Counted from the stretch's first letter, positions 40,401 to 49,495 are shown. The stretch is 64,000 bases of DNA from Methylobacter sp. (GCA_028716975.1 JAQUOU010000004.1:62001-126000); one strand, 5' to 3'. The notes: a model not told the origin generated them from the letters alone. Numbers and translations: made by a program.

Positions 40401-42978
40401 TGGGGTTTGGCCCAAATCCGCTTGCTACCGCTAAAATTGCCGGAAACGCTAAAGTTGTCAATACCAGGCCGATTAGGATAAATTGAGGAGCATTCGGTAT
40501 TGTCCATGTCGCTACCAGCAGAAAAAATGCTCCGGGGGAGGATAGCGAGCGGCGAAGATTGTCCAGCATTTTCCAGCGGCCTATGAGCGGCATGCCTTTG
40601 CCTAGCGGCCCGAAAATCCAGGGTAGTAACTGCCAGTCACCCCGCGCCCAACGGTGGGAACGGGAAGCGGCGACTTCAATGTCCGAGGGAAATTCTTCAA
40701 ATATTTCAATGTCGGTGACTAATCCGCAACGCGCGTAGGTGCTTTCAAACAAGTCATGGCTGAGCTGAGAGTTTTCGGGGACGCGCCCCGCCAACGAGGT
40801 TTCAAAAGCATCTACATCGTATAAGCCTTTACCGCTATAAGTGCCTAACCCAAAGAGATCCTGATATACCTCGGAGACAGTGGTTGAATACGCATCCATG
40901 CCGCAGGCCCCGGAAAAAAGCCGATGAAAAACAGAGCGTTCTTTTCTTTGCGGTAACGTAGCGGTAACCCGCGGTTGGAGAATTCCATAGCCTTCAACGA
41001 CGCAACGCGTCACGGGATCCACCATAGGATGGTTAAGTGGATGAGCGGCTGTTCCCACTAGCTCTAATACGGCTCCTATAGGTAGCTTAGTATCGTCATC
41101 AAGTGTAACTACATAACGTACGCCGGGGGGTGCAACAGCAGGCTTCCCGTCAATAGTTATAAAAGAGGTATCCTCTGCCCCTCGCAAAAGCCGGTTGAAC
41201 TCCTGCAACTTTCCGCGCTTGCGTTCCCATCCCATCCATTTATCTTCACTGGGATTCCATAGCCGTTTACGATGAAACAGATGAAAACGCTGCTCTTGAT
41301 ATTTGGCATTAAGCGCTGCCATTCCTTCGGAAGCCAAGCTTAAAAGATGAGTATCTTCCGGCCGGGTTTCCTGATCCGCATCCGCCCAATCCGATAAAAT
41401 GGCAAAAAAAACATCGCCGGAGGGATTGGATAAATAAAGAATTTCCAACTCATCAATTTGCCTTTTAACATCGCGCTCACTCATCAGGAGGCTGGGCACG
41501 ACGACAAAAGTGCGTAGCTCACTGGCAATGCCCTCTTTGAGTTCAAGCCGCGGTATATGAGCCGGAGGAACCACCATGATAATGATCCGGTTAACCAAGG
41601 CAGTAGCAATATCAGAAACGGGGAATAAGGCTAACAGTGCGAGGGTAAGAATCTGTATTTCGCCAAGTCCGGCTGCGCTGATTGCATTTACTACCAGCGT
41701 AAGCAGGAGTCCGGTCAATATTAATAAACTGCCCAGATAAGCGATGGCTGCATGCGTTACGTATTTACGAAGGAGCCTCTGAGCAAAGGGAGGACGGAAA
41801 TTCAATTCCCGTTCGAACTCGGAACGGCCGCCGCCTATCAGATAATACCCGGACTCTCGTTTTCTTTTGTCTGTGGTGATTTCTTCATTAGAAAGCCTGA
41901 TCTTTTCTATTACTTTTCGAGCAATTTCCAACTCTGAGTAAGGCGAATACTTGGCCAGTTGCTCAATTGCATGTCGATAACGGTCGCGGGTGAGAAAGTC
42001 CATCATGCTATAGATGGGATGAGCCCGCAAATAGTTGTCGACCAGACTTACTTTCTCAACGAAGTTTGGCCAATCGAAAGAGGATATGGCGCGCAGGCTG
42101 GTGATGATATTGCGCATGGTCAGGTTAGCAGCGATCTGAAGGGCATGCTCTCTATGCACTACCTCATCTATGGTGACGTTCTGGTCAGCCAGCCATTCAT
42201 TCAAAAACTCAAGCGAAGGAGTCAGCCCCGGATGGGGATCATGTAAACGTTGCACCAGTTGCACTACAAAAGCTTGCCGCAAGGGTGCAGGCGGCAAAAT
42301 TACGGGCAAGGTTGCTGAATCCGATTGCTCAAGCTTATCAACATATTCATCAGCCAGACGGCGTCCTGCCTGTGAGCGGATTATTCTTATTGCTAAACGG
42401 CGCAGGTTTTCGACCATCACAATTCGAAGAGAGATTGGGATTGCCCAGAGCTCTCCAATGCTCAGCGGTTGTACCTCTTGATAGGCTTTTAAAAAAAGAG
42501 ACAGTGTTTCCGCTGAAAAGCGGCTATCACTATGAGCCACTAAAGCCCATGCAATACCGTATACGCGAGGATAACCGGCGAGAAAACCATCAGCCAACTT
42601 GGGCAACTGCCGGTAATAGCTTTCCGGCAGTTGAATATTGATATCATTTACCTGCTCTTCGATCACATGAAAATTGTCCAGCAGCCATTCGGCAGCCGGC
42701 GTAATAGCTCGCTGTTCGAGAGAAGCTTTATTAACTGACTTATAAGCCTCAAGTAAGGTACGGGAATTTTCCCGAACCCGAGGCATTAACTTATGTCCTT
42801 CTAGCCCCAGCCCTATTTTTTGCGCTTTCGCTAAACTGGCCGCATGTTGCGCCAGCCGCTCATTGCTAAACAGCTCATTCCTGATGGGTGCATCTTCCCC
42901 ACCGGGATCTGCCACTCGCAGGTAACGCCGGCGGTCCCGTAGGTTTAGCATTTGCTTGTATTCATCTATTGTTTTCAT
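34423..42978 (-). CDS. ndvB: Cyclic beta-1,2-glucan synthase, NdvB/Cgs type (GT84-GH94), 2851 residues
   Basis: A very large inner-membrane enzyme that should initiate, elongate and cyclise beta-1,2-glucan. A glucoamylase-like N-terminal domain is followed by membrane helices at about 410-470, a cytosolic GT84 domain with YVVTLDDDTKLP near 620 and SRSHRWARGDWQLLPW (Q/RXXRW type) near 770, and more membrane helices to about 990. The C-terminal third holds two GH94-related carbohydrate-binding domains and a phosphorylase domain with LPLMGSGDWNDGMNRVG near 2530, the general-acid Asp. Length matches Brucella Cgs. It is alone in its unit; glucan would be periplasmic and could serve osmoadaptation. 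The frame is unbroken over 8.5 kb. Confidence 0.92.
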   Translation of the reverse strand: MKTIDEYKQMLNLRDRRRYLRVADPGGEDAPIRNELFSNERLAQHAASLAKAQKIGLGLEGHKLMPRVRENSRTLLEAYKSVNKASLEQRAITPAAEWLLDNFHVIEEQVNDINIQLPESYYRQLPKLADGFLAGYPRVYGIAWALVAHSDSRFSAETLSLFLKAYQEVQPLSIGELWAIPISLRIVMVENLRRLAIRIIRSQAGRRLADEYVDKLEQSDSATLPVILPPAPLRQAFVVQLVQRLHDPHPGLTPSLEFLNEWLADQNVTIDEVVHREHALQIAANLTMRNIITSLRAISSFDWPNFVEKVSLVDNYLRAHPIYSMMDFLTRDRYRHAIEQLAKYSPYSELEIARKVIEKIRLSNEEITTDKRKRESGYYLIGGGRSEFERELNFRPPFAQRLLRKYVTHAAIAYLGSLLILTGLLLTLVVNAISAAGLGEIQILTLALLALFPVSDIATALVNRIIIMVVPPAHIPRLELKEGIASELRTFVVVPSLLMSERDVKRQIDELEILYLSNPSGDVFFAILSDWADADQETRPEDTHLLSLASEGMAALNAKYQEQRFHLFHRKRLWNPSEDKWMGWERKRGKLQEFNRLLRGAEDTSFITIDGKPAVAPPGVRYVVTLDDDTKLPIGAVLELVGTAAHPLNHPMVDPVTRCVVEGYGILQPRVTATLPQRKERSVFHRLFSGACGMDAYSTTVSEVYQDLFGLGTYSGKGLYDVDAFETSLAGRVPENSQLSHDLFESTYARCGLVTDIEIFEEFPSDIEVAASRSHRWARGDWQLLPWIFGPLGKGMPLIGRWKMLDNLRRSLSSPGAFFLLVATWTIPNAPQFILIGLVLTTLAFPAILAVASGFGPNPSRSLRKQLRLVGENLIEGLGNSLINLILLAQNAWLMLDAIARTLIRVFITRRKLLLWVTALQAKTAATHSPKRLIQPLGRTTILIVSVSLVILLFNQPALEVACPILLLWWLAPVLSYILSLPPRPERDEALFPEDALQLRLIGRRTWRFFTTFVTPRDHYLPPDNYQEDPEPVIAHRSSPTNFGLYLLSVLAARDFGWLGIMDTVDRLEATLSTLNDLPKLHGHFYNWYDTGDLRALEPRYVSTVDSGNLAANLLVLAQGCKEIARQPLAISTVLKGISDTHRIVSDTLAKIADNRRMLTVTREEVQQKLIKIENLLAHPPINHDECVHFWRDLISCADNLLDIARAYTAERDDSNDSELLIWASLLRDDIRSHQRDMDNLGPVIHNVVPLEWHVESEAYRWAEITRRLHKIAENAQELFLEMNFLFLYDQDRHLFSLGYRVEHGVLDDSYYDLLASEARLASLLAIAKREAPKAHWFHLGRRVTRAAGETALLSWSGSMFEYLMPSLISYTPRYSLLDETCRAVVKRQIEYGKECGVPWGVSESAYNARDREFTYQYSPFGVPGLGMKRGLGHDLVVAPYATALASMYYTHAAAENFKRLDAAGALGCYGYYEALDFTPSRLAEDQVVAIVRCYMAHHQGMSLLSIANVLHDGKMRRRFHNVPLIQAAELLLQERVPRGAESSIPDFTQAQAEVVELVQPPLRRVHSPMSGVPSAHLLSNGRYAVMITASGSGYSMWEKLAVTRWREDVTRDSWGSYIYLRDLASGQVWSAGYHPTVAVPDQYEVVFLEDRARIFRVDGSIVSRLEIVVSPEDDAEIRRLSLTNNGPRTQHIELTSYAEIVLAPPLSDIAHPAFSNLFVQTEFLPQAHGLIAQRRPRSANDPHTWAAHILIGADPGEGLQYETDRFRFVGRGQTLRAPVAVMDGRPLTNTVGAVLDPIFSLRTRVSIESGSTVHVTFTTLIASSRQIVEDLIDKYNSPSTFERVSALAWTHAQVQLRHLRIKPEEAQLFQSLANRLLYADPSLRPSSKLMQLNKLNVTSLWRLRVSGDRPIVLLRVTGTEDRAIVDQLLRAHEYWRMKRLAVDIVILSEKGTTYADELLNLLEGMVRDNQAVTAHHEHGTHGEIFLLRADLLSADERLLLQTAARAVLVSSRGTLAEQLLRHTLATAVFIPAKRATVSGIETPMPIPAQLEYFNGLGGFAEDGREYVIVLDKGQWTPAPWINVIANAEFGFIVSELGSGCTWCLNSRENQLTPWSNDPVSDPPGEIFYLRDDDTGELWSPTALPIRIDNASYVIRHGHGYSRFDHASHGIYSELLQFVSPSDPVKISSLLLRNTSGRARRLTVTAYVEWVLGASRTVTAPHIITELDSDTGALFASNTWHAEFGERIAFADLAGQQTAWTGGRTEFIGRNGSLDSPTALRFSHGLKNSAGAGLDPCAAMGTTLLLAPGEQVEIVFLLGQGSNRGHASELVKRYRSTPVQSTFASVKKQWQQVLTKVQVKTPDRALDLMINGWLLYQTLSCRMWARAAFYQAGGAFGFRDQLQDSMALAVASPEVARAHILRAAARQFPEGDVQHWWHPPANRGVRTHFSDDRIWLPYVVSHYVKVTGDVAILNEITHFLDGPLLTPEQEDAYFEPAISTQQATVFEHCARALDVSLAVGAHGLPLMGSGDWNDGMNRVGHEGKGESVWLAWFLISALSEFATLAETQGHSEDAARWREHSEKLKIAVEAEGWDAAWYRRAYFDDGTPLGSASNVECRIDSIAQSWGIISGAAAPERAQRAMNSVKEYLIRYGDDLVLLFTPPFDKTPLDPGYIKGYLPGVRENGGQYTHAAIWCVIAYALLGEGDQAAELIRMLNPINRTSSRTGVYGYKVEPYVIAADIYAVPPHVRRGGWTWYTGAAGWFYRAGLEWMLGLNIRADHLYFNPCIPREWRSYNLYYKHQDSSYEITVENPDGVSRGVVLIELDGAEQPQDGGIPVLHDKQVHQVRVVLG

Positions 42979-43366
42979 GAATCATCTCTTGGATTAGCCT
43001 GCGTTGTCTGATTGTTCCCCCGGTGCTTGTCCTAATCGGGATGTATTGATTTTTAACAGAATAGCATTGATCGGCAGGGAATCAACAGGTCTTTACGTAA
43101 TCTTTATAGCAGGATAATGGCCGGCTTAAAGAGTGTCGGTAAGCTAGCGAACATAATCTGGTGTCGGGTAAATTGTTACTTTCGATAAGGGATTTGAACG
43201 CCTGACCCATACTATTCCCAGTTATTAAACGAAGTCTTTTATATGTACGGTTTCGAACCGACGCTATTTAATATTAGTCATAGTATTTAATCATAGACCT
43301 TTGGTATCTGGATCGATTTGAGCCGCCTATATTAATTAAGAATTCCTCTGGTTAAGGAGAATAATC
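42979..43366. other. Divergent intergenic region
   Basis: No gene or repeat. It must hold the promoters of ndvB and the small secreted protein, but no convincing -35/-10 pair was picked out. AAGGAG at 43353-43358 is the ribosome site of the next gene. Confidence 0.4.
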
Positions 43367-43759
43367 ATGAAACACCCACTCTTTTGCCTGCTCCTATTTT
43401 TTATTGCATTGACAGTAAATAGTGAAGAATCGCAATATTTCTTAGGAAATAATGAGTTAAAACAAGCCCAATTCTTATCAAAAAGTAATAATGAATTAAA
43501 AAATAGGATAATAGTAAGTTTAAATGCCGAAAATAGTCCAGAAAAAGCGAGGGTAGAAAATGGGAATAGAAACTCTAAAGCGATTGGTAATTCCCAACGG
43601 ATAGGTATAGGAACAGGTGGCGGCATTGTAAAGCAGTTTAACAAATCCAAAAGATTAGGTGTAGGAACAGGTGGGGGTAATGTCCAGCCACGCTCCAAAA
43701 CCGAAAGATTAGGTGCAGGAACAGGCAATAAGCCAAAGCCAAAGGCCAAAAGTAGTTAG
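43367..43759 (+). CDS. Small secreted protein with C-terminal glycine-rich repeats, unknown function
   Basis: Not recognised. The 130-residue protein starts MKHPLFCLLLFFIALTVNS, a clear signal peptide with cleavage probably after residue 19. A charged middle part rich in Asn, Glu and Lys follows. The C-terminal half repeats the motif R-(I/L)-G-X-GTG(GG) three times: QRIGIGTGGGIV, KRLGVGTGGGNV and ERLGAGTGNKPK, with a period of about 20 residues. The tail is basic (KPKPKAKSS). The ribosome site AAGGAGAATAATC is strong. Neighbours give no clue. An exported nucleic-acid- or polysaccharide-binding peptide is possible but unproven. Confidence 0.7.
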   Translation: MKHPLFCLLLFFIALTVNSEESQYFLGNNELKQAQFLSKSNNELKNRIIVSLNAENSPEKARVENGNRNSKAIGNSQRIGIGTGGGIVKQFNKSKRLGVGTGGGNVQPRSKTERLGAGTGNKPKPKAKSS

Positions 43760-44040
43760 AACAGCTATACAAACTACTAAAAATATTTTTCCCGACAAGG
43801 TCGGATTATCTGATTTCAGCTTACGACTGGTTAAAAATCCATAAGTCAAGCGTGGAAGTTTTTACTGCCGTATTACAAACTGGTATTTAGTAGTGTGGTT
43901 TGAGGATTCAAACCATTACAGAATTTAGCAAAATCTCTTTGTAAAGTAAAGATTTTGAAGTAATTAAGGGGCGTAAAAATTGCACAGGATTCCCGATGAG
44001 TAAGGGAAAGAATACTTAAGCCAATAGTTTTAGATACTAT
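43760..44040. other. Intergenic region with hairpin after tRNA-Ser
   Basis: CCAATAGT (44021-44028) and ACTATTGG (44036-44043) form an 8-bp stem directly after tRNA-Ser on the minus strand, sharing the tRNA CCA; it is terminator-like but the following bases are not a T run. The rest shows no gene. Confidence 0.45.
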
Positions 44041-44130
44041 TGGCGGAGAGGCAGGGATTCGAACCCTGGGAGGGAATCAACCCTCAACGGTTTTCAAGAC
44101 CGCCGCTTTCGGCCGCTCAGCCACCTCTCC
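44041..44130 (-). tRNA. tRNA-Ser (TGA)
   Basis: A 90-base class II tRNA. On the minus strand GGAGAGG pairs with CCTCTCC, G73 and an encoded CCA follow. The anticodon loop CTTGAAA contains TGA and reads UCA codons; a long variable arm (GAGGGTTGATTCCCTC) is as expected for serine. Confidence 0.95.
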
Positions 44131-44374
44131 AACAGCGGGATATGATAACGCAATAGTTTCAAAAATCAATTTTTAATTAGCTTATATTCTGCTGAAATGT
44201 TTCTGGAATTTGATTGACGAGCAGAGGAGGTGTACTTGAAATATCGAAAGTTCTTAATAAAAATAACTTCACTTTAGACGATAAAGAGCTTTTTACAGAA
44301 TCTGGCTCAAGGCCTTGCAAGTTGCGGCGAAAGCATTGAGCCTTTCATAGAAAACAAATTAAAAGAGATAAGCT

Positions 44375-44860
44375 ATGAACTCCGTAAACAATCTAATAAC
44401 ACATGAAGGCAGGACAAGGCTGGAAAATGAACTTGATTATTTGTGGCGAATTGAGCGCAGAACTTTAGTTCACTGCATTACTGAAGCGGCGGCGCAGGGA
44501 GACCGTTCGGAAAACGCCGAATATAAAGAAGGAAAGCGCCGGTTAAGAGAAATAGATCGGCGCATTCGTTTTCTTATGAAACGCCTGGAAGTTTTAAAGG
44601 TTGTAAATTATTCTCCTGAACAGGAAGGCAAGGTGTATTTTGGCGCATGGGTGGAACTTGAAGGCGAGTCAGGCGAGGTTGTACATTACCGGATTGTCGG
44701 TTCTGATGAATTAAACCCTAAAAATAACGCAATCAGCGTAGACTCTCCAATGGCAAGAGCGCTTATAGGAAAAGCGATTAATGATGAGGTTATCGTACAT
44801 ACGCCGGGAGGAGCAAGGGAGTGGTCTATTAACCTGATACAGTACAAGCCGTTTGATTAA
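44375..44860 (+). CDS. greB: Transcription elongation factor GreB
   Basis: GreB enters the secondary channel of RNA polymerase and rescues backtracked complexes by stimulating RNA cleavage. The 161-residue protein has an N-terminal coiled coil (1-75) with the acidic tip in EAAAQGDRSENAEYKEGKRR near residue 37 and a C-terminal FKBP-like domain (SVDSPMARALIGKAINDEV). The EYKEGKRRLREIDRRI stretch, more basic than in GreA, fits GreB. Confidence 0.94.
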   Translation: MNSVNNLITHEGRTRLENELDYLWRIERRTLVHCITEAAAQGDRSENAEYKEGKRRLREIDRRIRFLMKRLEVLKVVNYSPEQEGKVYFGAWVELEGESGEVVHYRIVGSDELNPKNNAISVDSPMARALIGKAINDEVIVHTPGGAREWSINLIQYKPFD

Positions 44861-44964
44861 AATTATGCTGCGGCTAATCCTATAAACAGTCATCATTATG
44901 TGCCTTGAGAAGTAAGCAATTTATGGGCTTTTAAAAAGCTATGCCAAAGTTACGTTTTGAATGC

Positions 44965-45891
<927 letters not shown>

Positions 45892-46003
45892 TTATAAATT
45901 ATAATTGAGACGAAATCTATCAGCTTTTGTCAGATAATTGCAAATAATTAAATTAAGGATACTCCTCACGGCCGTGTTAATGTCTTTTTCTCACCTGCAT
46001 CGG

Positions 46004-46422
46004 TTAAGCCTCACCAAAGCTCATCAGTTCAAAATAATCGCCGCCCGCCCAATTTTCATCGCGAACATGGTGTTCAATGTAACGATGAAGGCTTGAAAGC
46101 GGCCACTCCCCAAGAAGTTGCACATGACCCTGTTTGACCGGATTAAAGTGAATATAATCGACATGGCGTTCGAAGCCGTTGTCATCGCGGATAAGATGCT
46201 CCTAAAACCGGCGTTGCCAAATACCCCGCTCACCTTTGGCTTGCCGGCTGGCTGAAATCTGTTCATTAGCTTCAATATGCCGGGAAAACCCGCTTTTTAT
46301 CAACCCCAGCGGGTAGAAAAATCATTGTCATTTTCCGGCAATGTCCACACTGCATGCAGATGATCGGGCATAATCACCATTGCATCAATTACAAAAGGAT
46401 GCTCTGTTTTGACACGGCGCAT
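46004..46422 (-). pseudogene. REP-associated tyrosine transposase (RAYT), broken
   Basis: The minus strand encodes the middle and end of a Y1 transposase of the RAYT group: AMVIMPDHLHAVWTLPEND with the HXH-type motif, then IKSGFSRHIEANE, then IRDDNGFERHVDYIHFNPVK carrying the catalytic Tyr. Three lesions are visible: the N-terminal 30-40 residues are missing, a one-base loss near 46300 shifts frame after FSTRWG, and TAG at 46202-46204 replaces the usual Trp after RRF. The protein cannot be made in full. REP-like palindromes flank its broken 5' end. Confidence 0.85.
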
Positions 46423-46432
46423 AGATAAAACC

Positions 46433-46530
46433 GGTGGGCAGAAAAGCGTTGCCCACCCTACGGGGCTGGAGGGGTATGAATTTTCTTAAGTTGATGCGTA
46501 TGGGGTACACGCACTGCGCACCCTACCAAT
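46433..46530 (+). repeat. REP-like palindromes next to the RAYT remnant
   Basis: GGTGGGCA (46433-46440) and TGCCCACC (46450-46457) form a perfect 8-bp stem with a 9-base loop, followed by CTACGGGG. A second imperfect palindrome lies at about 46502-46526 (GGGTACACGCACTGCGCACCC). Both carry the CCCTAC tail common in REP sequences moved by RAYTs. Confidence 0.6.
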
Positions 46531-46566
46531 CTTATGTGATTATTCCACGTCTACAATTCATTCTCC

Positions 46567-47241
46567 TCACCCACACTTACTCTCCCCGCAATTCAAGCAA
46601 GTCATACACCCATCCATCAATACCATGGCCTTGGTGCTGCATTTGTTGCAGAGCACGGCTTTTTCGGGGAAGGAATTGCCTTCCGATGCGCCGTGCTGGG
46701 CTTCGAATTCGCGGCGTTTTTGGTCAAGAAACTTTTTTTGGTGGTCAGTCATGGCTTCCGGCTTGATCATGCCGATGTGTTTTAAGTGCGATTCGATGGC
46801 GTAGCCGATTTCGGCGACCAGCGAGGGCATGAATACGCCGCCTTTTTTAAAGTAGCCGCCGCGCGGGTCGAATACCGCTTTCAGCTCTTCAACCAGGAAG
46901 CAGGCATCGCCGCCTTTGCGGAATACGGCCGAGATAACGCGCGTCAAGGCCAGCACCCACTGGAAATGCTCCATGTTTTTGGAGTTAATGAAGATTTCAT
47001 AAGGGCGGCGCTCTTCGTGAGCGGTGCCTTGATTCAGGATGATGTCGTTAATCGTAATGTACAGCGCATGTTCCGATTGCGGAGTTTTGATCTTGTAGGT
47101 GGAGCCGACCAGCACTTCGGGACGCTCGACGTTTTCATGCATGTGCTCCGGCGACTGCTGTTCTTCCTGGTTAGCAGCTTCGGCGCTGTCTTTGCCAAGG
47201 ACTTTGTAGCTGACGATTTTTTTGGTGATTTTATGTGCCAT
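46567..47241 (-). CDS. nrdJb: B12-dependent ribonucleotide reductase, NrdJb subunit
   Basis: The 224-residue C-terminal half of a split class II ribonucleotide reductase. It ends with the redox cysteines CNKCSTKAMVLMDGCMTCLNCGESKCG (written here as separate CNKC, CMTC and CGESKC groups) needed to re-reduce the active site, and includes FINSKNMEHFQWVLALTRVISAVFR, the TSCPD-like domain. It starts 16 bases after nrdJa. In Pseudomonas aeruginosa the enzyme is split in the same way and both parts are needed. Confidence 0.9.
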   Translation of the reverse strand: MAHKITKKIVSYKVLGKDSAEAANQEEQQSPEHMHENVERPEVLVGSTYKIKTPQSEHALYITINDIILNQGTAHEERRPYEIFINSKNMEHFQWVLALTRVISAVFRKGGDACFLVEELKAVFDPRGGYFKKGGVFMPSLVAEIGYAIESHLKHIGMIKPEAMTDHQKKFLDQKRREFEAQHGASEGNSFPEKAVLCNKCSTKAMVLMDGCMTCLNCGESKCG

Positions 47242-47257
47242 GATGATATATCTCCGC

Positions 47258-49408
47258 TTAGAATTTACCGTAATAGCCTTCTTTCAAGGCATCGAATAGG
47301 TTGGCGGCGCTGTGGATTTCGCCGTCGTATTCAATTTCGTCGTTGCCTTTAAATTCGACTATCGAGCCGTCTTCCAGCGTAAATTGGTAGGTCGTGTTTT
47401 CAAGATCCGATTGCTTGACTAATACGCCCTGGAACGCTTCCGGGTTAAAGCGGAACGTGGTGCAGCCTTTCAGGCCTTTGTCATACGCATATTCATAAAT
47501 AGACTTGAAGTCTTCGTAAGGGAAATCGGTGGGCACGTTGGCCGTTTTCGAGATGGAGGAATCTATCCATTTTTGCGCGGCGGCCTGGATATCGACATGC
47601 TGTTTTGGCGTGACATCATCGGCGGCGATAAAGTAGTCCGGCAATTTATGCTCGGGGTTGTCGCTGTAAGGCATGGCGTCGGGATTTATCATCTCGCGGT
47701 AAGCCAACAGCTCAAAAGAAAATACATCGACTTTTTCCTTGGATTTTTTACCAGCGCGGATCACGTTGCGCGAATAATGATGGGCAAAGCTGGGTTCAAT
47801 GCCGTTGCTGGCGTTATTGGCCAGTGACAGGGAGATAGTGCCGGTCGGCGCAATGGAGCTGTGATGGGTGAAACGCGCGCCGGTTTCGATCAATTCGGCG
47901 AACAGCGCCGGTTCTTCCTTTTCCAGTTGCTGCATGTAGCGGCTGTATTTGGCAAATAGAAGTTTTCCGGGCACCGTATCGCCTATTTTATAGCCGTCGG
48001 CAATCATTTCGGGACGTTTATGCAGCATTTCCCCGGTGACCGTAAACATTTGCTCCATAATCGGAGCGGGGCCTTTTTCCTTGGCCAGCAATAATCCTGC
48101 TTTCCAGCCTTCCACGGCCAAAATTTTGGTGACTTCTTCAGTAAATTGCAGAGACCGGGCATCGCCGTATTTCATGCCCATCATCGTGACGGTCGAGCCC
48201 AGCCCCAGATAGCCCATGCCGTGCCGGCGCTTGCTGGTGATTTCCTCGCGTTGTTGCGCCAGGGGCAGGCCGTTGACTTCAACCACATTATCCAGCATTC
48301 GCGTGAAAATCCGGATGGTTTTACGGTAAGTATCCCAGTCAAAATGCGCTTCAGCGGTAAAAGGCTTTTTAACGAAGCGCGTCAGGTTGATTGAGCCCAG
48401 CAAGCAACTGCCGTAAGGCGGCAAAGGCTGTTCGCCGCAAGGATTAGTGGCGCGAATTTTTTCGCAAAACCAGTTGTTGTTCATTTCATTGACTTTATCG
48501 ATCAGGATAAATCCGGGTTCGGCATAATCATAAGTTGAGGTCATGATGATGTCCCACAACCGGCGCGCAGGCAGGGTTTTCGTAACCCGGCAGGCAACCA
48601 GCCCGTCGTTGTTGACGACGTAGCCGTCTTTGCCGGGAAGATCGCGCCAGATGATGTGTTCCTTATTGCTTAAGTCCAGTTTATCCAGTTTGACTTCTTT
48701 TTCGGTAACGGGAAATGATAACGGCCAGGGCAGGTCGTTTTTTACCGCTTCAACAAATTCAGTGGTAATCAGCAGGGATAAATTAAACTGGCGCAACCGG
48801 CCGTTTTCGCGTTTGGCGCGGATAAACTCGACGACATCAGGATGGCCTACATCGAAAGTGCCCATTTGCGCGCCGCGCCTGCCGCCAGCCGAAGATACGG
48901 TAAAACACATCTTGTCATAGATATCCATGAACGACAGCGGCCCGGACGTATAAGCGCCTGCACCGGAAACATAAGCGTTTTTAGGGCGCAAAGTCGAGAA
49001 TTCGTAACCGATGCCGCAACCGGCTTTCAGGGTAAGCCCGGCCTCATGCACCTTGCGCAGAATATCATCCATGGAGTCGGCGATAGTGCCGGAAACGGTG
49101 CAGTTAATCGTTGAAGTTGCCGGTTTGTGCTCCAGCGCTCCGGCATTGGAAACAATGCGTCCGGCGGGAATAACTCCCTGGCGCAAAGCCCATAAAAATT
49201 CCTTGTAATGCTGTTCCTGCTTGGTTTTACCTTGCTCCACTTCGGACAGCGCTTTGGCAACGCGTTGATAAGTCTCATCAATAGTTGCGTCCAGCGCTAC
49301 ACCGTCCTTTGTTTTCAAGCGATATTTCGTATCCCAAATATCCATTGACGCATCTTGAAAAGGTATTTCGGTTACAGTGTTTGCGATAACATGAAGTTGT
49401 GCTGTCAT
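47258..49408 (-). CDS. nrdJa: B12-dependent ribonucleotide reductase, NrdJa catalytic subunit
   Basis: The 716-residue protein reduces ribonucleotides with adenosylcobalamin, independent of oxygen. Seen are the first redox Cys in STINCTVSGTIADSMDDIL near residue 98, GAQMGTFDVGHPDVVEFI near 185, the radical-site motif NPCGEQPLPPYGSCLLGSINL near 310 with its N-C-E triad, and APTGTISL near 535 in the substrate phosphate site. The GGAGGATTACC ribosome site is strong. Two NrdR boxes lie upstream, so it is probably repressed by NrdR. The reducing tail is encoded by nrdJb. Confidence 0.93.
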   Translation of the reverse strand: MTAQLHVIANTVTEIPFQDASMDIWDTKYRLKTKDGVALDATIDETYQRVAKALSEVEQGKTKQEQHYKEFLWALRQGVIPAGRIVSNAGALEHKPATSTINCTVSGTIADSMDDILRKVHEAGLTLKAGCGIGYEFSTLRPKNAYVSGAGAYTSGPLSFMDIYDKMCFTVSSAGGRRGAQMGTFDVGHPDVVEFIRAKRENGRLRQFNLSLLITTEFVEAVKNDLPWPLSFPVTEKEVKLDKLDLSNKEHIIWRDLPGKDGYVVNNDGLVACRVTKTLPARRLWDIIMTSTYDYAEPGFILIDKVNEMNNNWFCEKIRATNPCGEQPLPPYGSCLLGSINLTRFVKKPFTAEAHFDWDTYRKTIRIFTRMLDNVVEVNGLPLAQQREEITSKRRHGMGYLGLGSTVTMMGMKYGDARSLQFTEEVTKILAVEGWKAGLLLAKEKGPAPIMEQMFTVTGEMLHKRPEMIADGYKIGDTVPGKLLFAKYSRYMQQLEKEEPALFAELIETGARFTHHSSIAPTGTISLSLANNASNGIEPSFAHHYSRNVIRAGKKSKEKVDVFSFELLAYREMINPDAMPYSDNPEHKLPDYFIAADDVTPKQHVDIQAAAQKWIDSSISKTANVPTDFPYEDFKSIYEYAYDKGLKGCTTFRFNPEAFQGVLVKQSDLENTTYQFTLEDGSIVEFKGNDEIEYDGEIHSAANLFDALKEGYYGKF

Positions 49409-49495
49409 GGTAATCCTCCGTGGAAGGTAAGAGTGTTAAAAAGCAATAACAGGCAAGAAATCAGTATCTTACGTCTTGCAATATTGTTGCCGGAA

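Noticed and set aside
35115..42641. Many open frames on the plus strand inside the cyclic glucan synthase gene
   Set aside because: All are antisense to an intact 2851-residue reading frame with clear domains; the moderate GC content yields long chance frames.
48146..49208. Plus-strand frames opposite nrdJa
   Set aside because: Antisense shadows with no motif, while the minus strand encodes all catalytic segments.
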